From: Ustilaginoidea virens
Lineage: Eukaryota; Ascomycota; Sordariomycetes; Hypocreales; Clavicipitaceae
DNA length: 64,000 bases
Assembly: GCF_000687475.1 (NCBI RefSeq)
Contig: NC_057319.1
Location: forward strand, 1,984,001 to 2,048,000
Direction of reading: 5' to 3'
Both the position numbers and the translations under genes were made by a program. The first letter of the stretch is position 1. Every line of letters begins with the position of its first letter. Below the pieces are notes generated by a model. That model ran no database searches and had not been told where the DNA came from. It was given only the letters and a program-made list of their open reading frames with translations. This document shows, piece after piece, positions 50,224 to 61,333 of the stretch.

Positions 50224-53200
50224 CCCCCTCTGATTAGCAATATAGCTAATCCTAGCGTTAGAATAAAAGAAAGAAACCCTATAAAAAATCAGAAAAAAGT
50301 TAAGCTATAGGGATTGCAACCCTAATAGCTGCCGAAATATAAGGAATTTCGGGCTAAGGAGTGGTTTGGTGAGTCCATCCGCAGGCATATCTATCGTAAG
50401 TAAATAAGATATTTTTACTAGGCCACTATAGGCCTTCTTATATATATACCGGAATTTAAGTAAGGTATGCTTAGTGCGGGCATACTAATTTAGGTCATTT
50501 GCGTTAGAAATAGACCCTTAGTTATCGCAGTATAATAGTATCAGGCGTTAAATATCGACCTAGATTTCTTTAAATAAATTAGATATCTACTCCACTTCGC
50601 GAATCGCCTTAAGTATTGCATTAGACTCGGCTTTAAGCGTTAATAAAACCATAATTAAAGACCGTTTTAACCTCCAGCTAATAGGCCTACTATTTAAGGT
50701 AGTAAGATAACCACTAGTAGACTTCAAAGTCAGCCGGCACTTAGCAAAATCGCTATCAGAAAATGCAGCTAATACTACAGTAGCTTTAGCGGCTCGGTAA
50801 TAAATAGCTGTATTTACCGTACCAGCTAAATAGCGGAAAGTGCCCTTAGCAGCATTAAGCTATATAGTGGAAGCCTATTGCATATATTGTGATAGGTATT
50901 ACATTAGAAAGGCAAGGTCAGGTCTTGATATTATTATTAACTATATTGATATCCCTACTAGCTGCTGGAATAAGTGTTAATTACTAGCATCTAGCGGCGT
51001 ATCGTCAGCCTTAGTAAATATACCAGGCTATAGCGGGATTAGATACGGTCGTGCGTCCTTAAGGTTAAATTTCTTAAGGACTTCCGCAATAAATTGCGAT
51101 TAGTATAGCTATAATAGGCCCTTTTCTCTATCCCTAATAATCTGCACTTTTAGAAAGAAGGAGGCAGGTCCTCGGTCTTCTATAGTATATACCTTATGGA
51201 ACTTAGCCTTAAGCTAGTCAATATAGCTAAGGTCCAAACCAATAATTAAGCAGTCATCTACATAGGTCACAATAAAGGTATATGTTCCTTTATTATAGAA
51301 GACAGCAGCATTAGAAAGTAATAGCTTAAAACTCTCTTGCACTAGAAGGTCTTTTAACCGTAACTGCCACTCGCGAGGGCCTTATTTTAGCCTATATAAG
51401 GCTTTCTTCAACAGTATGACCTATAATACAGAGGTGTTATATCTAACCTTAGTAAGTAAGGCTAGAAGTCGATAATGCTACTAGTCAGACCATAAGGCTA
51501 GGTTAGGTGAGAGTAGGCTTTCTATAAATTCTAGAAAACCAGCTGGAATCTCTATATAAATTATCTTTAGTAGTTTACTATTTAGAAAGGCACTAATAAA
51601 GTCTATTTGCTCTATTTTCCAGTTATTTATAGCAGCAAAAGTAAGGATAATCCTCTATATTAGTAGGATCGAGGTAGAGGCATAGGTCTCCGTAAAGTCT
51701 TACCTAAATACCTGCATAAAGCCTTTAATAACTAATCGTGCCTTATATTTAACCGGGTTATTATTTATATCTTTCTTTATACGAAAAATAGGCCGGTTGC
51801 GTAATATCTTCCTACTAGTAGGAATACTAGCCTTTGGTATAAATTGGAAGATATTTAAATCGATTAATTACTCGAATTCCGAAAATAAGGCTTTTACCCA
51901 GCTATCCTTATGTGGGCTGTATAAGACTTCCTTCCAGCTATTAGGCATACCTTCTAGGGCCCGTTTTACAGCCTTAATCTTTACTGCACAGCAAATATCG
52001 TAAAAAGCATAGGAAGGGGGGAAATCCTGTGTGGAAGCCTCTAGGGGGCTGCCTAGGTATCCGAAAATCTAGTCGTTTTTCGGCTGGGTAGGTAGGAAAG
52101 CACCCTATTGGTCAGTCTATAGGTCAGACTATTGGTCAGACTATTGGTTAGTCTGTGGGTTAGGCTATTAGTCAGCCTATAGGTCTAAAAGTGACCTATA
52201 GTATCTATAACCTAGGATACCTTATATGTCTTGTATCTGTAGCTGTATTCTTCCTCGAATTCTACCCTTAGTAGCCCTAATCTAGTATGGCTGAATAGGC
52301 GGTATATTTTCTAGTGCTTAAAATATTTTTACCTACGGTCTCTTATTTAAGGCGATATTTAGACTCTCGAATTTTAGATATTCTAGTGTAGGCAGCGTTT
52401 TACTATAGCGAAATGCTGTATTTACTAAGAAGCCGGGCGAAAAGGCAGAATCTATTATATCGGAAAGTCGCAGAAAATCAATATATATAAGGCTTTAAGA
52501 TTCAGACCATTAAAAATTTTCTATATAGGGCGAGTCAGAATTTTTATATATACGGGGTATGCCCACTTTTGTGATAGATTCAGAAAATCTCTATAGTTGA
52601 GATTCCTAATGACGAGAGCTTTCTGTATTTCCTAGCATTTGCAGCCTTTTTATATAGGAAAAAGGCGTAAATTCCTTAGCCGGTAAAAAAGGACCGTCTT
52701 ACCTAAGCTAAAAAGCTGAGTTAGGCTAAAGCGATTTAGAATTAAAAAACGGCGAATTACTAGGAAATATTGCAGAGTGCTGTAGTAGGCTAATTAGTAG
52801 GCCCACTAGTTGTGGTGGATCTGTGTGCTGTATTAGGCCTATTTATGGTGGGCCTATGAGCTGTATTGGATCTATGGCCTATGGTAGGCCTATGCCTTCG
52901 ACTAGGCCTATACTATCGGTCTTAGACGAAATAGTCATATTTAGGCGAGGCGACTTCTAAATAGGCTCTTCTAGAGTAATTTAGTCGATATTTACCCCCT
53001 CTAAATTAGAAGGCGGTTAGAAATTAAAAGTGCCCTCTAGGCCACTTAAAATAGGGCCTATACCTTTATTTTAGTAGGTAAAAGTAATAAAAGAGGTCTT
53101 AGTGATGACCCGGCGATATAGGATATAGATAAGGTAGGTGCTATTACCTAGCATAGCTAGTAACCTACCTGACTCGGTCTAGGGGGCCAGCTTATAGCTG

Positions 53201-54730
53201 ATGACCCGTTTTTCTAGAGGGATTAGCACCTCTATAGCCGCACTAATAGCCCTAAAGCTAGTAAGGTCGGGTAGGTAGTAATGCGTAATTTCCAGAAAGT
53301 CCTTCTTTAATTCCTTAAAAGGTAATAAGGAACAGTTTAAAACTACTATTAGATTTACTAAAGTAGTAATACTAAGAATCACTACAGACTAAAGGTAAGA
53401 AGGTAACCGAGACCAAAGTATAATAGCTCTAAGTCAGTTAATAATAACCCGTATAGAGCGTTCTGCTAACCTATTTTGCTTATAAATATAAGGGGAAGAG
53501 GTTAAGAAATCTATGCCCTTAAGAGCTAGCTAGGCTATAATAACGTTATTGATTTCCTTACTACTATTATAGTAGAATTTAATAGCTGATTTGCCATAGC
53601 GATTCCTAAGACTTTAGAAGAACCCCTATAATACTAGGAATACCATAGGTCCTTCCTTATTGGGTAGTAAATGCACCTAATAGAAGCGTGATTTCCGGTT
53701 AACTAAGATAAGGCAAATAGGGCATTTATTATATAGAAGAGGATTAATTTAGAAAATATCACCCTTTATAATATCCAAATAGTGTATTAGGTCTGGTATA
53801 GCCCCTAATGTAAAATGCTGAACTGATTTTGCCTTTTTATAGGCGATGCAGTTAAAGTCAGAATCTTTTACCTTACTGAGATTAGGTAACCCTATAGTTA
53901 ATGCATAGGTTTTCTTTAGAAGTTAGATTCTAATATGCCTAAGCCGGATATACTAAAGTCCGGCTAATAATAGCAGCTTTTAATATTCTATATCAGCAGC
54001 TGGTATTATGATTGGGGCTGGGTTGAGGGTGACTAGGGCCTTCTGTGGTGGTTGGGCTATATTGGGAATAGCAGCCTCTATTAGTACTACTGAAAAACTA
54101 GGACTAGCTAGTGGGTCAGCTAGTAAGTTAGCTAGTAGGTTAGCTTGCGAATTAGCTAGTGGAAGTAGAAGGTCCGAATCAGTTAATAAGGTAGGTAAAT
54201 CCTCTAGTAGGGGATATTCCTCGTATTCTTCTAGATTAGCTAAAGCAGGTAATTCGACCGAAATACTATATAAAGCCGGTTAGCTAATATAATATAAAAA
54301 CGGCGAATCTACCCCTTTTTATTATAAAAAGAAGCTATACTTCTTAAAATTAAAAAGCCCAATACACTTATTATTACTATTAACTAGGCTTTAGCCCTGA
54401 ATATTACTACGATTCAGATAGTATTTAACGCCGCTAAAGATATTAATATCAAAAGCTGGTATGAAGAGGGCGTTAGTTAGCTCTAAGGTGCCCCACTAAG
54501 GTAGGTTAGTAGCCTATAGCACGGTAAAACGCGCTGTATCCCACCCACTGGGCTTAATTGGGCCACTACCTATGCTAATAATTGGTCTATTTCCAGTATA
54601 GTATTAGAAGTAAGTAAAATGCTTCTTATCGTTAATAATATGCACCGTAGAACTAGTATTATAAAGCAAAGAATCTATTAGCGTTTTCCCACCGGATTAT
54701 ACACTATAGCTAGTAGCTAGAAATTATATA

Positions 54731-55449
54731 TTTTAAAATCCTATAGTAGCCTACTAGGCTGCTGGCCTAATGCCCTACTGGCTTACTGACCTTCTAGTCC
54801 TTATACCGCCTCTTGGACTTACGGTAGTCTTACCAACCTTAGGCCTTTGCCTTTTACCTTAGGATTTTCAGTGGATTATTTACTGTATATCAAGTAAGGT
54901 AGGCCTTATTAAAAAAGGTGTGGCATTGCTAAATTAGCGTGGTGGGCCTACTAGTGTGGTGGCTAGTCCACTAGTGTGGTGGGTAGTCACTAGTGTGGTG
55001 GTTAGTCACTAGCGTGGTGGCTAGTTACTAGTGCGGTGGTTAGGGTGGTTGAAAAGGCCCGATATAGTGGGGCTGCTGACGTATTATATACGTGGCAAAG
55101 CGAGCATTACGGGGAGCTTTTTTACTGGCTACCTTGGATGCCTGGGCCCACCCCTCCTTCGTGTATATATAGGATAGCTTTCCCCCTTCTTTCTAGATAG
55201 TAGAAGGGTAGCACAATCGAGTCTGTTAATGCACTATATGCCTCTTAACTTCCACCTTCCCTGCGTTTCTGGTTATCTTATATTTGCCTTGCCTTTACAC
55301 TTGCCCTGCTTTATAGCACTTGTATAGTCTTAGGACTTGGTGAAAAATCTAGTATTTATACTAAGATTAGTTCACAGGTCGCAGACAGTCTTGTGCCATC
55401 TAGCTAGCTAGTAAGGCTTTGCTTTATAGTGACCTTAAGAATTGCAATA
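54731..55449 (+). repeat. A3 5' LTR
   Basis: 719 bp, beginning TTTTAAAATCC (TG changed to TT) and ending GAATTGCAATA. It matches the 3' copy almost base for base. Tandem CTAGTGTGGTGG-type units lie at 54,940-55,045. Confidence 0.95.
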
Positions 55450-55464
55450 GGTTATGAGCCCGGG
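55450..55464 (+). other. A3 primer-binding site, least altered copy
   Basis: GGTTATGAGCCCGGG begins on the first base after the LTR. Its complement CCCGGGCTCATAACC contains the CAT anticodon and arm of initiator tRNA-Met. This predicts priming by an internally cleaved tRNA, as in Drosophila copia, rather than by the tRNA 3' end as in yeast Ty1. Confidence 0.85.
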
Positions 55465-55854
55465 TTTTTACTTTTTTGTTTTTACCCTACCTTTTTGTGT
55501 TCACCCCTTGGTCTCTTTTGCTTATTAGTACTACTAATATAGCTATCCTTTGGTATCTTCGGCTTACCCTTATTAACTTCGGCTTACCTATTATCACCTT
55601 TGGCTTACCCTCTGTTACCTACGGTATTACCCTGCGGCAATCAACGGCGTATCTAACGGCAACTTACGGCGTAACCTCACGGCACTTTTAGCGTAACCTT
55701 ATGTTATTTTCGGCGTAACCTACGGCACCTACGGATTTTATAGTGTGATATCTACCACATTATACCACTGTATAACACTTTTACACCTAGTGCACGACAC
55801 CCACTGTACTGTACGTCACCTGTTATACTCTCCTACTTATAGCACTTTTGGTAC

Positions 55855-55960
55855 GGCACTTACGGCACCTTTTATATTACGGCACCTACGGCACCTACGG
55901 CACCTACGGCTTCTACGGCATTTACGGCACCTACGGCACTTACGGCACCTTTATATTACG
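55855..55960 (+). repeat. A3 leader minisatellite (TACGGCACC units)
   Basis: A 9-bp unit TACGGCACC with variants (TACGGCTTC, TACGGCATT, TACGGCACT) in the leader. Two overlapping open frames here (55,745-56,041 and 55,848-56,087) are repeat artefacts: one reads Gly-Thr-Tyr, the other Leu-Arg-His. Confidence 0.85.
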
Positions 55961-56204
55961 GCACCATATAAGCACCTTGAATACCAACGCTATAATACGG
56001 ACTTGCACAACGCCTACGGCATCTGTGCTCTTTTATATTGAGACCTGCCGCTATACTCTGCGGTTACCTTTTATAGTAGGCTACTAGCCACTATATTTAC
56101 TAGCTGTACAGCTAGTTACTCGACTATTTTGCCAGCTATTTAGCTGGTTATTCATCTGTTCCTACAGCTATTGGCACCATTTTTAACGACTTTTAACCAC
56201 TATA

Positions 56205-59200
56205 ATGGCACAGTCTAGGCCTTCCACTTATAAGGCCACTTTGGATTCCAACTCTAAAGCTGATCTTACTGCACGACTACAGCTAGATATGGACTATATA
56301 AAGTCCCAGATGAATACCCTAACTACCCTTATACAAGGCTTAGTTAGTAGGCAAAATAGTAACGTTCCTACTATTATAATTAGCAAGGAACTAGTAGAGG
56401 CTACTAGCCCTACTATCTCCGGTCCTACTAATATGAACAGTAAGGACCCTATAGAGGCTACTAGCCCTACTATCCAACCTTCTGCTATTACGACTAGCAA
56501 GGACCCTGTAGAGGCTACTAGCCCTACTACTATTAATGCCGCTTCTACTAATAACAGCAAGAATAATTCTACTAATAATAGGAAAAAGAAGCAGCAAAAG
56601 AAGAAGGAACAGGACTCTAATAACAGCAGCAAACAGCAAAATATCGAGTCCTTTATTATAGGCAATTATAATACCCAGGATACTAATATATCCTATTCCT
56701 CTTCTTCTACCACTATATCCACTGATATAAGCTATAGTGCTAAATCAGGCGGTAGGACCCCTAAGGATGCCCTCCTTTACGATATAGGCTCTACTTATCA
56801 TATTGTAAATGATAAGAAGTATTTCACCACTTTTCACTATTTTGAGAAGGATGATAAGCCAGTAATTACTACTGGTGGTAGCCCTATTTCCCCTACTGGT
56901 TGGGGCACAGCACGATTTACTGTGCTACAGGGCGTTAATCCCACTAAATGGGGTATTATAGAGCTCAAGAATGCACTATATATTCCTACCTTGGATATTA
57001 ACATTATTATCGGTGTAAAGCACTATACCGCTAAAGGGGTACTAATTAGAAATCAGCTTTGGTCAGCAAGCCGTAAATGCATCGGCATTTTTAACTTCGA
57101 AAAATACGGCTTTTTCCTTCCATAGAAAGGAATAGACACACCACTACTGCATCAACCTTGCAGCCACTATACTAATAGTATAGTAGTAGAGGTCCCCAGC
57201 CCTACTAACCCTGCTGATTATAGTGATCCTGAGGAAACCACTATTACCCCCGTTCCTACTACTGCGACTAGTAAGGAACCTGTAGAGGCTACTAGCCCTA
57301 CTACCCAACCTTCCGCTATTACGACTAGCGAAGACCCTATAGAGGTTACTAACCCCACTCCTGCCCCTATAGCTGCTGATACAGAATATCAGAAGCTATT
57401 ACAATTAGCCGGCATTTGGCATGTACGGCTAGGGCATATAGGTATTCAGCTGCTTAAAAAGACCTGTGCTAATACCCCTGGTCTACCTAACCTTAATAAG
57501 GTTAAAGATGCTGATTTTCGCTATCTAGCCTGTATATAGGCTAAGAAGGTTAGAAGACCTTCTAAAGATGCGATACCTAATCCAGCTAAATGCCTGGATA
57601 TTATAGAAGGTGATACTTTTGCTATATCACCCACACCATACAATAAACGATCTGTTGCCCTTATATTAGTGGACAGAAAATCCCGATTCCGTTGGCTTTA
57701 CTTACTGCCTAATAGGGAAGGCACTGTTGTTTTTAAAGCATTACAGAGCTTTATACAGAGCCTACAGGTCAGATATGGTAAAACGCCTATTGAATTCCAC
57801 TATAATAGTGGAAATGAAATCAACAAAATGCTTAGTGATTGGCTTGTCGAACAGGGTATAGCTTTTAATACCTCTTGCCCTTATATTCACAAACAAAACG
57901 GTCTAGCTGAGCGGTCTATTAGGGTTATAGCTGATAGGCTACGTGCTACTATGGCTTGGTCAAGACTACCATCTAACCTCTGGTCTGCTATTATTACCGG
58001 CGTTGTTATGCTAGTAAATATAACAGCTATTACTAACAGACCTTCTAGCCCCTATCAGGAGCTACTAAAGGATTATAACCATATTACGCCGGAGCACTAC
58101 CCTGATCTTATTAACCTTAGGGCTATTGGAGCAGCTATTGAAGTGCTTATACCACACGAAAAGCGTGTAAAAAGCCGCAAATTAGCGCCCCGTACCGAGC
58201 CTGGTAGGCTCCTTGCCACTCTAGGTAATAATACTTACCTAGTCTACCTTCTAAAGAAGAAGGTTGTTACTAAAACAACTTTTATTACCTTTATTCATCA
58301 AAATGAAGGTATAGGCCCTATTTCTAATGGCCTAGAAGGAGACTTTCACAGAGGGCAAAATACAGGTTTAGAGGGGGTATTTAGCAGAGAACCTGCTATT
58401 TTACTGGATGACCTAGAAAGCATTCCTGACCCTACTAACTCTACTAACCTTACTAGCATTACTAACACTAATGCTATACCGGATGACCTGGAAAGCATGC
58501 CGGACCCTACTAATACTAGCGTTATTAATACTAATGCTACCTTGGATAACCGTCCTACCTTGGATAACCGTCCTATATTATAGTCCCCGACTACTGCAAA
58601 GGATGACCTTATAGATATCCTTACTAGCCTTACTCCTGCCGACCTTACTAGCCCTATTGGCCCTGTTGGCCCTGCTGGCCCTGTTGGCCCTACTGGCCCT
58701 GTTGGCCCTGTTGGCCCTGCTAGCCCTGCTAACCCTACTAGCCCTACCGACTTATTCCCTAATTATGATTTATATCACCTAATATGGGATTCCTGCTATG
58801 CAGCTAAGCGTAAGCTAGCTAAAAAGGCCCCTGATGGTACGCCTAATAGCTGGAAGGATGTGCTACGATGCCCTGAAAAAGAAAAAGACCTTTGGATAAA
58901 GGCACTATTTAAGGAATTCGAGCAGCTTTTGGATACTAAAGTCTTCCAATTCATTCCTAAGTCTAGCGTTCCTGTTGATAGGAAAATTATACGCAATAGG
59001 CCTGTTTTTCGGGTTAAAAAGGATGCCAATAATCAGCCTATAAAATATAAGGCTAGATTAGTGGTTAAGGGTTTTATGCAAATCGAAGGAAAGGATTTTC
59101 AGCATACTTATGCCTTTACCTCTATCCCACCTACCTGGAGGGTTATACTGGCTTTAGCTGCTAGTAATAACTGGGAAATAGAGCAGATCGACTTTATAGG

Positions 59201-60491
59201 CGCCTTCCTAAATAGCGAACTTTCTGAAACTATTTATATGGATATCCCTGACGGATTTCTTGAATTTACGGAAAGTCTACTAACTAATAGCAAGCTTTGG
59301 TCTAATATACAGCGTCAACGGCTACTAACTCTGCTTAAAGAAGCCGGTTTTGATCCCTCTATTAAGCAAGCTATTTTACTAAAGAAGGCCCTATACGGGC
59401 TAAAACAAGCACCCCGCGAATGGCAACACCGGCTAAAAGACCTGATTTCTAGTGAAGGCTTCTTACCTTTAGCTTCTGATGCTGCCGTCTTTTATAATAA
59501 GCAAACCAGCACCTTTATCGTTACTTATGTTGACGATTGCCTATTAGTTGGTCCAAATATAACTTATATTAACCAGCTAAAAAGGAAATTTCATAAGGTC
59601 TATGCTATTGAAGACCGCGGTCCGGCTTCCTTCTTTCTAGGCGTATAAATTATACGAAATAGGAAGGAAGGTCTATTGTGGCTACACCAAGCCCAATTTA
59701 TAGCAGAGGTCCTAGCTAAATTCGGTCTACAGGATACTAAACCTTAGCTAATTCCACTTCAACCAGGGATTCTAAATGAATCTAGTGGAAAAGACCTTAG
59801 CCCTACTGATCAGAGCCTTTATCAGAGCCTTACTGGCACTATAATGTGGCTTATGATGATGACTAGGCCCGACCTAGCATTTCCTATCCAATACCTTTCT
59901 CGGTTTATGTCGAAAGCAACTAATGTGCATCTAAATGCTGCAAAAGGCAGCTTTAGTTACCTTAAAGGCACTGAGAACCTAGCTATTTGCTTTAGTGCTA
60001 CTAAAAGCAACCAACAGCCTATTATAGCCGCTTATTCTGATAGCGATTTTGCTGGCTGTAAAGAAACCTCTAAATCTACTGGAGGCTTCCTGACTACTAT
60101 TAATAGTGGTCCTATTAGCTGGCGTTCTAAGCGAGCCTCTTTAGTAGTGCTATCTACTTTAGAAGCTGAATCTGATGCATTACTTGAGACTATCCGCGAG
60201 GTACAGTGGCTTTCTAACCTTTGTAAGGAGCTAGAAATTGATATTTTACGCCCTATACCGCTATACTGCGATAACCAGGGCTCCATTTCAAATTCTAACG
60301 ACCCTAATCAGCACGCTCGCACTAAGCATACGCTATTAAAATTCCGGTATATTAGGGAGCAAGCCCAGCTGGGCTTGGTTAAAATTCCCTATTTACCTAC
60401 TAATAGTATGCCTGCTGACGGTCTTACGAAGCCACTGCCGGGCCCTAAATTTACTAGGTTCCGCGAGTTACTAGGTCTTAGGGCCTGCTAA
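56205..60491 (+). pseudogene. A3 gag-pol polyprotein, five stop codons
   Basis: ATG 56,205 to TAA 60,491: 1,428 codons in one frame with five in-frame stops (TAG 57,123; TAG 57,537; TAG 58,581; TAA 59,646; TAG 59,745). All fall at glutamine codons kept in sister copies. Domains: short gag with a coiled-coil-like start (IKSQMNTLTTLIQGL); (S/T)KDPxEATSPT repeats (56,385-56,530) and a Lys/Asn-rich stretch; protease DIGST (56,781-56,795); pre-integrase (57,414-57,560; WHVRLGH); integrase with Asp 57,597, Asn 57,804 in place of the second Asp, and Glu 57,909; an 11-unit Pro linker (58,650-58,748); RT with YVDD (59,526-59,537); RNase H (60,030-60,300; DSDFAG, EAESDA, YCDN). The capsid segment is missing. 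Not functional as read. Confidence 0.93.
58650..58748 (+). repeat. In-frame 9-bp repeat encoding collagen-like Gly-Pro-X
   Basis: Eleven 9-bp units read SPI, GPV, GPA, GPV, GPT, GPV, GPV, GPA, SPA, NPT, SPT, located between integrase and RT. A2 has eight units (33,707-33,778) and A1 has seven (about 3,105-3,170). The unit number varies but the frame is kept. Confidence 0.9.
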
Positions 60492-60614
60492 CTTATACTA
60501 ACTTACTTTTACTAAGGTTTTTCTTATGTTTTTCCTTAGCACTTTTACTGCATTTTCTTTCCCTATCCGTTATACGACGATTAGCTTGCTACTACAGTAG
60601 CTAATCAGAGGGGG

Positions 60615-61333
60615 TGTTAAAATCCTATAGTAGCCTACTAGGCTGCTGGCCTAATGCCCTACTGGCTTACTGACCTTCTAGTCCTTATACCGCCTCTTGG
60701 ACTTACGGTAGTCTTACCAACCTTAGGCCTTTGCCTTTTACCTTAGGATTTTCAGTGGATTATTTACTGTATATCAAGTAAGGTAGGCCTTATTAAAAAA
60801 GGTGTGGCATTGCTAAATTAGCGTGGTGGGCCTACTAGTGTGGTGGCTAGTCCACTAGTGTGGTGGGTAGTCACTAGTGTGGTGGTTAGTCACTAGCGTG
60901 GTGGCTAATTACTAGTGCGGTGGTTAGGGTGGTTGAAAAGGCCCGATATAGTGGGGCTGCTGACGTATTATATACGTGGCAAAGCGAGCATTACGGGGAG
61001 CTTTTTTACTGGCTACCTTGGATGCCTGGGCCCACCCCTCCTTCGTGTATATATAGGATAGCTTTCCCCCTTCTTTCTAGATAGTAGAAGGGTAGCACAA
61101 TCGAGTCTGTTAATGCACTATATGCCTCTTAACTTCCACCTTCCCTGCGTTTCTGGTTATCTTATATTTGCCTTGCCTTTACACTTGCCCTGCTTTATAG
61201 CACTTGTATAGTCTTAGGACTTGGTGAAAAATCTAGTATTTATACTAAGATTAGTTCACAGGTCGCAGACAGTCTTGTGCCATCTAGCTAGCTAGTAAGG
61301 CTTTGCTTTATAGTGACCTTAAGAATTGCAATA
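60615..61333 (+). repeat. A3 3' LTR
   Basis: 719 bp, TGTTAAAATCC...GAATTGCAATA, followed by TSD ATATA. The polypurine tract is directly upstream at 60,607-60,614. Confidence 0.95.

Larger units (their letters stand above)
54731..61333 (+). mobile_element. A3: nearly intact family A copia-type element
   Basis: 6,603 bp with two 719-bp LTRs (54,731-55,449; 60,615-61,333) and TSD ATATA (54,726-54,730 and 61,334-61,338) in B3. Primer site, polypurine tract AGAGGGGG (60,607-60,614) and gag-pol are all in place. It has the fewest stops of any element here and therefore is likely among the youngest insertions. It lacks the capsid part of gag. Confidence 0.95.

Noticed and set aside
55745..56087. 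Leader frames rich in Gly-Thr-Tyr or Leu-Arg-His, also at 23,754 and 6,473-6,703
   Set aside because: Translation of the TACGGCACC minisatellite; no start context or conservation beyond the repeat.
57123..57125. TAG after the protease region considered as a programmed readthrough stop
   Set aside because: Four more stops follow, and sister copies have Gln here, so mutation is the simpler explanation.
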